DNA of 29,325 nucleotides, taken from positions 1 to 29,325 of the forward strand of contig CAZZKM010000014.1 of the NCBI GenBank assembly GCA_964655115.1. The letters run 5' to 3'. The position numbers and the translations under genes are program-made. The stretch is from ATZT02 sp964655115. Lineage in GTDB: Bacteria > Actinomycetota > Actinomycetes > S36-B12 > UBA5976. The first letter of the stretch is position 1; each line of letters opens with the position of its first letter. The notes beneath the pieces were generated by a model, which was given only the letters and a program-made list of their open reading frames with translations, did no database searches and was not told the DNA's origin. Of the stretch, positions 22,122 through 29,325 are shown piece by piece.

Positions 22122-23285
22122 ATGACTTCAATTAGTTTGGGAATGCCTCAACCTCCAGCACCAGTTTTAGCTCCAAGAAGAAAATCCAGAAAAATTACTT
22201 TGAAGCATCATTCTCATCCTTTAGAAATTGGTGGCGATGCTCCAATTTCTGTGCAATCGATGTGTACAACTTTGACAGCAGATGTTAATTCAACTTTGCA
22301 ACAAATTGCTGAACTAAATGCTTCAGGTTGCCAAGCAGTAAGAGTTGCAGTTCCTAGTCAAGATGATGCTGATGCATTATCTGCAATTGCTAAAAAATCT
22401 CCAATTCCAGTTATTGCTGATATTCATTTTCAACCTAAATATGTTTTTGCTGCAATTGATGCAGGTTGTGCTGGAGTTAGAGTAAATCCTGGAAATATAA
22501 AACAGTTTGATGATCGAGTTGGAGAAATCGCTAAGGCTGCCAAGGATGCAGGAATTCCAATTCGAATTGGAGTTAATGCAGGATCTTTAGATAAAAGATT
22601 ATTAGAAAAATATGGAAAAGCTACTCCAGATGCATTAGTTGAATCAGCCCTTTGGGAAGCCTCACTATTTGAAGAACATGACTTCAGAGATATAAAAATT
22701 TCTGTTAAGCACAATGATCCAGTCGTAATGGTTTCGGCTTATTCAAAACTTGCAGAAGCTTGTGATTATCCGCTTCATTTAGGAGTAACAGAAGCTGGTC
22801 CTGCTTTTCAAGGAACAATTAAGTCTTCGGTTGCTTTTGGAGCTTTATTAAGTAAAGGAATAGGTGACACTATTCGTGTTTCACTTTCTGCTCCACCTGT
22901 AGAAGAAGTAAAAGTTGGTATTGCAATTTTAGAATCTTTGAATTTGAAAAAGAGAGGATTTGAAATTGTTTCTTGTCCATCATGTGGCAGAGCGCAAGTA
23001 GACGTTTACACTTTGGCAGAACAAGTAACACAAGCTTTACAAGGATTTAAAGTTCCAATGCGAGTTGCAGTTATGGGTTGTGTTGTTAATGGTCCAGGTG
23101 AAGCAAGAGAGGCAGATCTTGGAGTTGCATCAGGTAATGGCAAGGGCCAAATATTTGTCAAAGGTGAAGTAATAAAAACTGTTCCTGAATCAGAAATCGT
23201 TCAAGTGCTAATTGAAGAAGCAACTAGAATCGCAGAATCCATGAGCGAGGATGTTGCTGGTGAACCTACGGTACTGGTCAAATAG
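22122..23285 (+). CDS. ispG: 4-hydroxy-3-methylbut-2-enyl diphosphate synthase (IspG)
   Basis: Penultimate MEP-pathway enzyme: reduces MEcPP to HMBPP using a [4Fe-4S] cluster. 387 residues. The TIM barrel begins with PISVQSMCTTLTADVNSTLQQI and includes PVIADIHFQPKYV and GVRVNPGNI. Cluster ligands are Cys285 and Cys288 in VSCPSCGRAQVD and Cys320 in VMGCVVNGPGEA, with Glu327 completing the site. It is the short actinobacterial form without the plant insert. GGAGG overlaps the end of rseP 13 nt upstream. Together with dxr it shows that this organism makes isoprenoids by the MEP route. Confidence 0.97.
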   Translation: MTSISLGMPQPPAPVLAPRRKSRKITLKHHSHPLEIGGDAPISVQSMCTTLTADVNSTLQQIAELNASGCQAVRVAVPSQDDADALSAIAKKSPIPVIADIHFQPKYVFAAIDAGCAGVRVNPGNIKQFDDRVGEIAKAAKDAGIPIRIGVNAGSLDKRLLEKYGKATPDALVESALWEASLFEEHDFRDIKISVKHNDPVVMVSAYSKLAEACDYPLHLGVTEAGPAFQGTIKSSVAFGALLSKGIGDTIRVSLSAPPVEEVKVGIAILESLNLKKRGFEIVSCPSCGRAQVDVYTLAEQVTQALQGFKVPMRVAVMGCVVNGPGEAREADLGVASGNGKGQIFVKGEVIKTVPESEIVQVLIEEATRIAESMSEDVAGEPTVLVK

Positions 23286-24117
23286 AAATCAAGTTCGACC
23301 ATTAGTTCGAACAGATATTCAAGCAGTCCTAAATCTTGCACTGCAGGAGGAAATTAGTAATTGTTTTTTGATTAATCGACTTCAAGAAATAGAACAATAC
23401 ACATGGAGTCTTCAAAATGAATTTTTGATTTATGAAGAAAATGGAAGAATTGAAAGCGCTCTTTATGTCGGTGCAAACATTATTCCTTTAAATACATTTG
23501 AAAAATCTCAAATTGCATTTGCCCAAGTTGTTTTAGACCAACCTAAAAGAATTTCTTCAATTGTTGGAAATAAGGATGAGGTTTTATCATTTTGGCAAAT
23601 TTTAAAACCTTTTATGCCAAATCCCAGAGAGGTTAGATCAGTTCAACCACTTTTAGTAATAGATCAATCACCTTTAATCGCACCTGATCAATTTGTGCAG
23701 CCGGTATTATCTAGAGATTTAGATTTATTAATTCCTGCTTGTGTTTCTATGTTTACTGAAGAGGTAGGAGTTTCACCCGTTGGAGAAATTTCAGAAAAAA
23801 GTTATCGAAATCGAATTGCAGAAGTAATTAATCAAAGAAAAATGTTTGCACGTATCGAGAACAATCAAGTTTTATTTAAAGCAGAAATCGGGGTCAGCAC
23901 AAGTAAGGTTTGCCAAGTGCAAGGTGTTTGGGTGCCACCTCATTTAAGGGGTAGAAACTTAGGAAAATCAGGAATGGCGAGTGTGGTTAATTTTGCAAGA
24001 CAAAACTTTGCACCAAAGGTAAGTTTGTATGTAAATGACTTCAATCACAGAGCGCAAGCTGTCTATAAGTCGGTTGGGTTTCAGGAACACTCCACATTTG
24101 CAACGATTCTCTTCTAA
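23251..24117 (+). CDS. GNAT-family N-acetyltransferase with DUF4081 N-terminal domain
   Basis: 288-residue protein of unknown substrate. The N-terminal half (VRPLVRTDIQAVLNLALQEEISNCFLINRL onward) matches the DUF4081 domain that precedes a GNAT fold in actinobacteria. The C-terminal GNAT domain has the acetyl-CoA loop VPPHLRGRNLGKSGM and ends with LYVNDFNHRAQAVYKSVGFQEH, a standard beta-alpha motif. ATG 23251 overlaps ispG by 35 nt; GTG 23260 is equally possible. It lies between ispG and proS, its usual neighbours in actinobacteria. Confidence 0.87.
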   Translation: MLLVNLRYWSNRNQVRPLVRTDIQAVLNLALQEEISNCFLINRLQEIEQYTWSLQNEFLIYEENGRIESALYVGANIIPLNTFEKSQIAFAQVVLDQPKRISSIVGNKDEVLSFWQILKPFMPNPREVRSVQPLLVIDQSPLIAPDQFVQPVLSRDLDLLIPACVSMFTEEVGVSPVGEISEKSYRNRIAEVINQRKMFARIENNQVLFKAEIGVSTSKVCQVQGVWVPPHLRGRNLGKSGMASVVNFARQNFAPKVSLYVNDFNHRAQAVYKSVGFQEHSTFATILF

Positions 24118-24144
24118 ATAAATAAAAACAAGTAGGCTATTTCC

Positions 24145-25905
24145 ATGTTGCTTAGAATGTCAACTTATTTTTTAAGAACTTTGCGTGACGATCCCGCTGA
24201 TGCCATGGTTCCAAGTGACAAATTACTAACAAGAGCAGGATATGTAAGACGAGTCGCACCTGGTGTTTTTAGTTGGTTACCACTTGGTTATTTAACTTAT
24301 AGAAAAGTGGAACAGATCATTCGACAAGAAATGAACGATGCAGGTTTTCAAGAAGTTCATTTTCCTTCTCTATTACCAACAGAACCATATGTTGCCACAA
24401 ATCGTTGGGAAGAATATGGTCCCAATTTATTTAGATTAAAAGATCGGAGAGGTATTGATTATCTCTTAGGTCCAACACATGAAGAAATGTTTACCTTAAT
24501 GGTTAAAGATTTGTATAGTTCATATAAAGATTTACCTTTAGTCATTTATCAAATTCAAACAAAGTTTCGCGATGAAGCAAGACCTCGAGCTGGAATTCTT
24601 AGAGGTAGAGAATTTGTAATGAAAGATGGATATTCTTTTGATGTTAATCAAAATGGTTTAGAAACTTCATACGAAAATCATCGAATTGCCTATGTTAAGA
24701 CTTTTGAAAAACTTGGATTATCTTTTGTCACAGTTTCAGCAATGTCGGGTGCAATGGGTGGATCAAAAAGTGAGGAGTTTTTGGCTCCGTGTGAATTTGG
24801 AGAAGATACTTACGTTAAGTGCACAAAATGTAATTACGCAGCAAATGTTGAAGCTGTAGAAACTCCAAAACCTAATGACTTTGATTTTTCACATGTAAAA
24901 GCATTTCACGTGGAAGACACTCCAAACACACCAACAATTGATTCACTAGTTGAGGTAAGTAATTCTCGAAAAGATTTGAAACGAGAAGATAGAAATTGGC
25001 AAGCAAGTGATACTTTAAAAAATGTTGTAGTCATGCTTACTTTTCCTGACGGCAGGAACGAGCCTTTAGTAATTGGAATTCCTGGAGATCGAGAAGTAGA
25101 TTTAAAAAGACTTGAGGCAAGTGTATCTCCAGCAACAGTTAGAGTTTTTGAAGAAGATGATTTTCCAAAATTCAAAGAGTTAGTTAAAGGCTATATTGGC
25201 CCACAAGTTTTAGGGATTAAATCAAAAAGCAAAATTAAATATTTAACTGATCCTCGAATTGTAAAGGGTACTCGTTGGATAACAGGAGCAAATATTTCTG
25301 GTAAACACGTATACGATTTAGTTTTTGGACGAGATTTTCAATCTGATGGAATTATTGAAGCTGCAGAAATTAGAGAAGGCGATATTTGTCCTAAGTGTTC
25401 GCAAAGTTTAGAAATTGCTCGAGGAATTGAAATCGGTCATATTTTTCAACTTGGACAAAAATATGCAAAAGCTCTTGATTTAACAGTTTTAGATGAAAAT
25501 GGCAAATCACAAGTTGTAACCATGGGTTCTTATGGAATCGGAGTTTCAAGAGCAGTTGCTGCAATTATTGAACAAAACCATGACGAAAAAGGAATTGTTT
25601 GGCCAAAAAATGTTGCACCGCTAGATATTCACGTAGTAGCAGCAGGAAAAGATGAAGAAATTTTTTCTAAAGCTTCTGAAATTTCCCAAGAATTAAACAA
25701 GATAGGTTATTCAGTAATTTATGATGACCGCAAAAATGTTTCCCCTGGAGTTAAATTTAATGATGCAGAGCTATTGGGTATGCCTCTGATTTTAATTATT
25801 GGAAAAAAACTCTCTGAAAACAAAGTTGAATTACGAATAAGAAAAACAGGTGAAAGTAGAGATGTTGAATTGAATAATTTGTACTCTGAAATTAAAAAAT
25901 ATTAA
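24145..25905 (+). CDS. proS: prolyl-tRNA synthetase, bacterial type
   Basis: Charges tRNA-Pro. 586 residues, the long bacterial form with an editing domain inserted between motifs 2 and 3 (about 225-405). The start MLLRMSTYFLRTLRDDPADA is typical of actinobacteria. Class II motif 2 is FRDEARPRAGILRGREFVMKDGYSF in pieces, LLGPTHEEMFT is the ATP/proline region, motif 3 is MGSYGIGVSRAVAAI, and the anticodon-binding domain follows from LDIHVVAAG. ATG 24157 is a possible later start. The gene is 27 nt after the GNAT gene and 5 nt before the TauE/SafE permease. Confidence 0.97.
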   Translation: MLLRMSTYFLRTLRDDPADAMVPSDKLLTRAGYVRRVAPGVFSWLPLGYLTYRKVEQIIRQEMNDAGFQEVHFPSLLPTEPYVATNRWEEYGPNLFRLKDRRGIDYLLGPTHEEMFTLMVKDLYSSYKDLPLVIYQIQTKFRDEARPRAGILRGREFVMKDGYSFDVNQNGLETSYENHRIAYVKTFEKLGLSFVTVSAMSGAMGGSKSEEFLAPCEFGEDTYVKCTKCNYAANVEAVETPKPNDFDFSHVKAFHVEDTPNTPTIDSLVEVSNSRKDLKREDRNWQASDTLKNVVVMLTFPDGRNEPLVIGIPGDREVDLKRLEASVSPATVRVFEEDDFPKFKELVKGYIGPQVLGIKSKSKIKYLTDPRIVKGTRWITGANISGKHVYDLVFGRDFQSDGIIEAAEIREGDICPKCSQSLEIARGIEIGHIFQLGQKYAKALDLTVLDENGKSQVVTMGSYGIGVSRAVAAIIEQNHDEKGIVWPKNVAPLDIHVVAAGKDEEIFSKASEISQELNKIGYSVIYDDRKNVSPGVKFNDAELLGMPLILIIGKKLSENKVELRIRKTGESRDVELNNLYSEIKKY

Positions 25906-25910
25906 ATTAA

Positions 25911-26672
25911 ATGCCTTCTATTGAAATAATTATTTTTTTACTGCTTGCAGCATTTCTTGCAGGTTGGGTTGATGCTATCGGTGGAGGGGGAGGATTAATC
26001 CACTTTCCTGCACTTTTATTTGGTCTTCCAAATGCAACTCCTGCAGAATTACTGGGCACTAATAAAGCCGCTCAAGTTCTAGGTACTGCAAGTGCATCAA
26101 TAACATATTTTCAAAAAAAACCTGAAGAAATTAAAAACAAATTACCTATGGCATTTTTTGGCCTAATGGGATCAATTTTAGGAGCAATTTTTTCTTCAAA
26201 TTTACCTAGAAATTCATTTGAACCAATAGTTTTTGTAGTTTTGATTTTAGTGGGATTTTGGATACTTGTTCGCCCGGATTATTCAAAATCAACAAATAAA
26301 ACTAGAAAAGATTCATTACTGATTTCAATTTCAATTGGATTTTCAATTGGATTTTATGATGGAGCATTTGGACCAGGAACTGGTACTTTTCTAATTGCAC
26401 TTTTCGTTGGAGTTTTAGGACAAAAATATTTAAACGCATCAATCGGAGCCAAGATAGTAAACCTTGCAACTAATTTTGGAGCAATTTTAGTATTTGCAAT
26501 TACGGGAAGTATTTTGTGGAAGCTTGCTCTAATTTTGTCAATCTCAAATATTTTTGGGGGAGTATTTGGTGCTAAAACAGCACTTTGGCAAGGAACCAAA
26601 TTTGTTAAATACGTTGTTGCTTTTGTTGCATTTGCAAGTGCAATTCGACTAGGAATTCAAATTTGGAATTAA
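25911..26672 (+). CDS. TauE/SafE (TSUP) family membrane permease
   Basis: Integral membrane protein of 253 residues with about eight hydrophobic segments and two repeats typical of TSUP (former DUF81). Each half has the family glycine/proline loop: first LAGWVDAIGGGGGLIHFPALL (in pieces at 17-37), second FSIGFYDGAFGPGTGTFLIALF (about 144-165). Members export sulfite, sulfoacetate or related anions, or take up organosulfur compounds; the substrate cannot be told here. It begins 5 nt after proS. Its stop overlaps the convergent DUF4439 gene by 4 nt. Confidence 0.9.
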   Translation: MPSIEIIIFLLLAAFLAGWVDAIGGGGGLIHFPALLFGLPNATPAELLGTNKAAQVLGTASASITYFQKKPEEIKNKLPMAFFGLMGSILGAIFSSNLPRNSFEPIVFVVLILVGFWILVRPDYSKSTNKTRKDSLLISISIGFSIGFYDGAFGPGTGTFLIALFVGVLGQKYLNASIGAKIVNLATNFGAILVFAITGSILWKLALILSISNIFGGVFGAKTALWQGTKFVKYVVAFVAFASAIRLGIQIWN

Positions 26673-27121
26673 TCAACACTTCCAGGAAGCGCTCTTGGTC
26701 GATCCTTAAATTCAAGTAATCTGATAGAAGATTTCAGCGCAAAATCTAAAATTTCTTTTCTATTTTCAACTTCAATTACTTTAAATAATTGTAAGTAGAT
26801 TCCGATTAGTCTATTTTCAATAAATACAGCTAATTCATAAGCTGTGACAATGTCATTAACAATAAAAGGTAATTGATAATTTTCTTTAGGACGTGGGGGG
26901 ATTTGGTTTAAATCCCTTAATTTTAATCTAAAGATGTCTCTTTGATCTCGATGGATATTAAAAACTGAAGCAGCATAGTCTTTATTTTCTTCCGGGATGA
27001 AAGACAAAAGATAGCCAAATGCCCAAACAGCAGCATTTTCTCCTTCGACAATTGCATTTATTTTATCTATGATTTCTTGATTTGGAGCAATTGAAGAATT
27101 TGGACTTGGTGCTTGAGTCAT
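26669..27121 (-). CDS. DUF4439 ferritin-like domain protein
   Basis: 150-residue, mostly helical protein without signal peptide. Residues 18-38 (INAIVEGENAAVWAFGYLLSF) and 55-70 (NIHRDQRDIFRLKLRDL) are amphipathic helices carrying Glu/His/Arg as in the ferritin-like DUF4439 family; AYELAVFIENRLIGIYLQLF is a third helix. Metal binding has not been shown for the family as far as I know. Its start shares one base with the stop of the lipoprotein gene (TAATG), so the two are one unit divergent from rimP. The rimP-adjacent position supports the actinobacterial assignment. Confidence 0.78.
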   Translation of the reverse strand: MTQAPSPNSSIAPNQEIIDKINAIVEGENAAVWAFGYLLSFIPEENKDYAASVFNIHRDQRDIFRLKLRDLNQIPPRPKENYQLPFIVNDIVTAYELAVFIENRLIGIYLQLFKVIEVENRKEILDFALKSSIRLLEFKDRPRALPGSVD

Positions 27122-27618
27122 TAATTATCACCAACATCTGAACCTTCAAATTGTGCATTATCAGGTAGTGCAATTGGAGTAATCATTTTGTTTAACCAAT
27201 AAATATGTTGATTAATACTTGCTGATATTTGACCAAGGTTTTGTAGTATTTGTTGATCATTTGTTTTTGTAATGTTAGAAATGCAAAAATTGAAATGATC
27301 TTCTTCAGCTAAAATTAGTTGTTTGATACTAGCAACTTGTAAACCTGTGGGTGAAGGATTTGGGGTTGAGGTTTCTTCTTTAGTCCAAAGCGTTAAGTGA
27401 GTTAGATGATGGTCTCTCAATTGAATTAATTGTGTTCTATAACTTCTTTCTTGATTAATTCCAGCAAAATATAAATCCACCAGTGAATAAGTTCTAGTAA
27501 TGAATTCTTGAGTTAACAATTCTTCAAATGTAGGTTCTGCGAAATTTATTCCAGTATTTGAACAAGCAGCAAGGGTTAAGGCACCTGAACTAATTATCAA
27601 GCTTCTTCTACTTATCAA
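27121..27618 (-). CDS. putative lipoprotein, possibly ferritin-like
   Basis: I recognise no named family with certainty. The 165-residue protein starts at TTG with MISRRSLIISSGALTLAAC: Arg-Arg, a short hydrophobic core and a lipobox LAAC with Cys19, so it should be exported (perhaps by Tat) and lipid-anchored. The mature part is helical. It has Glu/His pairs spaced as in ferritin-like bundles (RDHHLTHL around residue 68-75, AEEDHFNFC around 106-114, INQHIYWL near 138-145), suggesting a distant four-helix ferritin-like fold. It is co-transcribed with the DUF4439 gene. Confidence 0.65.
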   Translation of the reverse strand: MISRRSLIISSGALTLAACSNTGINFAEPTFEELLTQEFITRTYSLVDLYFAGINQERSYRTQLIQLRDHHLTHLTLWTKEETSTPNPSPTGLQVASIKQLILAEEDHFNFCISNITKTNDQQILQNLGQISASINQHIYWLNKMITPIALPDNAQFEGSDVGDN

Positions 27619-27658
27619 GTTAACCTACTTTTTACCTAATCTTTCACGTTCAGATTTC

Positions 27659-27689
27659 TTGCTTTTCCTAATTAGCGCTACTCTATATA
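27659..27689 (+). promoter_or_regulatory. possible rimP-nusA promoter
   Basis: TTGCTT (27659-27664) and TATATA (27684-27689) are separated by 19 nt, longer than ideal, in the 125-nt gap between the divergent lipoprotein gene and rimP. The -10 lies 54 nt before the rimP start. Confidence 0.3.
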
Positions 27690-27743
27690 TACAACTGCAA
27701 GACCCAATTGAACACTGATATCTACACGCTAGGGAGTTTACCT

Positions 27744-28199
27744 ATGACGACGCGTGAGGATATTTTTGACAAAATCACTCCAATAGTTAATAAGTTAAAT
27801 TTTGAATTAGAAGAAGTAATTCTTAAATCTGCTGGAAAAAATACTATCGTGCAAGTTTTGGTCGATAAAGATTCAGGAATAACTCTTGATGAAGTTGCAA
27901 ATCTTTCAACTAAACTTTCGGATTTTTTTGATGAAAATTCACTAATGGGGGACAAGACATATACATTAGACGTTGGTTCTCCTGGAATTGATAGACCTTT
28001 AACAAAATTAAGGCACTGGAAAAAGAATTTAGGTAGATTAGTAAAAGTTCATTCCAAAACTAATGTATTTGAAGGAAGAATTAAAGCTGTAGAAGAATTA
28101 CAAGTACAACTTGAAATTAAAGGAAAATTACAAACTTTTCAGTATCCAGATATTGACAAAGCAATCATCCAAGTCGAATTTAATCCGAAAAAGAATTAA
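27744..28199 (+). CDS. rimP: ribosome maturation factor RimP
   Basis: Helps assemble the 30S subunit. 151 residues from ATG 27744, preceded seven bases upstream by AGGGAG (27731-27736); an upstream in-frame TTG (27708) would add 12 residues unlike the family and has no such site. The N-terminal domain has ITPIVNKLNFELEEVIL and VQVLVDKDSGITLDEVANLSTKLSDFFD; the conserved core LDVGSPGIDRPLTKLRHWKKNLGR follows, then the C-terminal SH3-like domain (VKVHSKTNVFEGRIKAVEE). It is 2 nt upstream of nusA, its universal partner. Confidence 0.95.
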   Translation: MTTREDIFDKITPIVNKLNFELEEVILKSAGKNTIVQVLVDKDSGITLDEVANLSTKLSDFFDENSLMGDKTYTLDVGSPGIDRPLTKLRHWKKNLGRLVKVHSKTNVFEGRIKAVEELQVQLEIKGKLQTFQYPDIDKAIIQVEFNPKKN

Positions 28200-28201
28200 T
28201 C

Positions 28202-29197
28202 ATGGATATAGACATAAAAACATTAAAGCAATTAGTTAAAGAAAAAGAATTATCTTGGGAAAAAGTGGTTTTTGCAATTGAAGAATCATTAATGGCTGCC
28301 TATAAAAGAAATCCAGGTTCACATGAAAATGCCAAAGTTATTATGGATAAAAAAACAGGTCATGTTGAAGTAAAAGTTCAAGAATTAGATGAAGCTGGTA
28401 ATGTACTCAAAGAATTTGATGATACGCCTGCAGATTTTGCAAGGGTCGCTGCTGCAACTGCTAAACAAGTTTTATTTTTAAAAATGCGAGATGTCAAAGA
28501 TGATCAAGTTTTTAAAGACTATTTAAAAAGAGAAAATACAATAATTTCTGGTGTTGTTCAACAAGGTAAGGATCCGAATTTAATAGATGTAAAACTTGCA
28601 GATGGAATTGAAGGTTTTATTCCTGCACAAGAACAAGTTCCGGGAGAAAATTATCAACATGGAACAAGAATAAAATGCTTTATAGTTTCGGTTCGTAAAG
28701 GAAACAAAGGTCCACAAATTACTTTGTCAAGAACTCATCCTGGTTTAGTAAAGGGTTTATTTGAATTAGAAGCTCCAGAAGTGCAACAGGGAGTGGTGGA
28801 AATAGTTGCCGTGGCAAGAGAGTCTGGTCATAGAACAAAAATTGCAGTTTTATCTCATGATCCACAAATAAGTCCAAAAGGCACTTGTATTGGACCTATG
28901 GGTCAAAGAGTAAGAAATGTTATGAATGAATTAGGTGGAGAAAAAATTGATATCGTTGATTTTTCTTTGGATCCGGCCACATTTATAGCTAATGCATTAT
29001 CTCCTGCAAAAGTTTCCCAAGTTACTGTTACTGATTTAGAATCAAGAAGTGCTCAAGTTTTAGTTCCCGATTTTCAATTGTCTTTAGCAATTGGTCGAGA
29101 AGGACAAAATGCTAGATTGGCTGCGCGTCTTACTGGTTGGAAGATAGACATCAGATCAGAGTTAAAACCAAATACAAGTGCTAATCAAGATTCATAA
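28202..29197 (+). CDS. nusA: transcription termination/antitermination protein NusA
   Basis: RNA polymerase-associated factor for pausing, termination and antitermination. 331 residues, the short form without C-terminal acidic repeats, usual in actinobacteria. Residues 1-110 bind the polymerase (ELSWEKVVFAIEESLMAAYKR). The S1 domain is at about 113-180 (SGVVQQGKDPNLIDVKLADGIEGFIPAQEQ), KH1 at about 200-270 (TCIGPMGQRVRNVMNELGGEKIDIV) and KH2 at about 280-320 (LAIGREGQNARLAARLTGWKIDI). It is encoded 2 nt after rimP. Confidence 0.97.
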   Translation: MDIDIKTLKQLVKEKELSWEKVVFAIEESLMAAYKRNPGSHENAKVIMDKKTGHVEVKVQELDEAGNVLKEFDDTPADFARVAAATAKQVLFLKMRDVKDDQVFKDYLKRENTIISGVVQQGKDPNLIDVKLADGIEGFIPAQEQVPGENYQHGTRIKCFIVSVRKGNKGPQITLSRTHPGLVKGLFELEAPEVQQGVVEIVAVARESGHRTKIAVLSHDPQISPKGTCIGPMGQRVRNVMNELGGEKIDIVDFSLDPATFIANALSPAKVSQVTVTDLESRSAQVLVPDFQLSLAIGREGQNARLAARLTGWKIDIRSELKPNTSANQDS

Positions 29198-29319
29198 TTA
29201 GTTGATTTAGAGGCTAAAAATACACTTTTTTACCATTTTTACCTGTCCAAACTCAAGCATCAAGCGATGTTGAAGTACTCTTATCTTTATCACTACTACT
29301 CCCTAACGGAGAAAACACA

Positions 29320-29325
29320 ATGAGC
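29320..29325 (+). CDS. infB: start of a gene cut by the window edge, probably infB (translation initiation factor IF-2)
   Basis: Only ATGAGC is visible. GGAG (29308-29311) lies eight bases upstream as ribosome binding site, so a real start is likely. Position after rimP-nusA makes infB the expected gene. The 122-nt gap 29198-29319 has no room for ylxR, which often separates nusA and infB. Confidence 0.4.

Noticed and set aside
1..29325. Search for insertion sequences, CRISPR arrays, phage genes, toxin-antitoxin pairs and origin features
   Set aside because: None seen: no transposase or integrase other than chromosomal XerC, no regularly spaced repeats, and no DnaA-box cluster.

Overview
The window looks like chromosome from a streamlined, AT-rich actinobacterium. 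By eye about one third of bases are G+C, Arg codons are mostly AGA, and lysine and isoleucine are abundant. Several things point to Actinobacteria: the AhpE-type peroxiredoxin, the block rpsB-tsf-pyrH-frr-cdsA-rlmN followed by dxr-rseP-ispG-(DUF4081 GNAT)-proS, the DUF4439 gene beside rimP-nusA, and the Nif3 / C4 zinc-ribbon / RNase H / rnpB order. Very short spacers, 1-8 nt gene overlaps (even between convergent genes) and the absence of mobile elements suit a planktonic, genome-reduced lineage such as the acI/Nanopelagicales or Ca. Actinomarina groups. The exact lineage cannot be settled from the sequence alone.

Layout. Positions 1-308 are the 3' end of a polyamine-type ABC permease. 310-2830 is a co-directional run: ahpE, tRNA-Val(UAC), nif3, zinc-ribbon protein, RNase H. 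2827-10033 is a polyamine-catabolism island around the RNase P RNA gene. It has one PuuB-like amine oxidase on the minus strand, then rnpB, then a GC-rich structured leader, then a second puuB, an MmsA-type CoA-acylating aldehyde dehydrogenase, an agmatinase-family ureohydrolase and a PotD-like lipoprotein on the plus strand. 10110-12362 holds dprA, xerC and a convergent M23 peptidase-like gene. 12363-12687 is a structured rpsB leader. 12688-17583 is the translation / pyrimidine / lipid block rpsB to rlmN, followed by a methyltransferase. A minus-strand gabT (18246-19589) is divergent from dxr-rseP-ispG-GNAT-proS and a TauE/SafE-type permease. A minus-strand pair (putative lipoprotein plus DUF4439 protein) is divergent from rimP-nusA, and the window ends at the first codons of what is probably infB.

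How it works together (inference). PotD with the permease captures putrescine or spermidine. The agmatinase could supply putrescine from agmatine. The PuuB-like oxidases deaminate polyamines or their glutamyl conjugates. GabT removes the amino group from GABA or beta-alanine, and the MmsA-type dehydrogenase would turn malonate semialdehyde into acetyl-CoA. The most unusual element is the leader of the second puuB operon (about 4674-4871). Its 77-nt core can fold into one long four-helix hairpin and is about 62% G+C in a roughly 35% G+C chromosome. I could not match it to any riboswitch class I know, so it is the best candidate here for an undescribed regulatory RNA.
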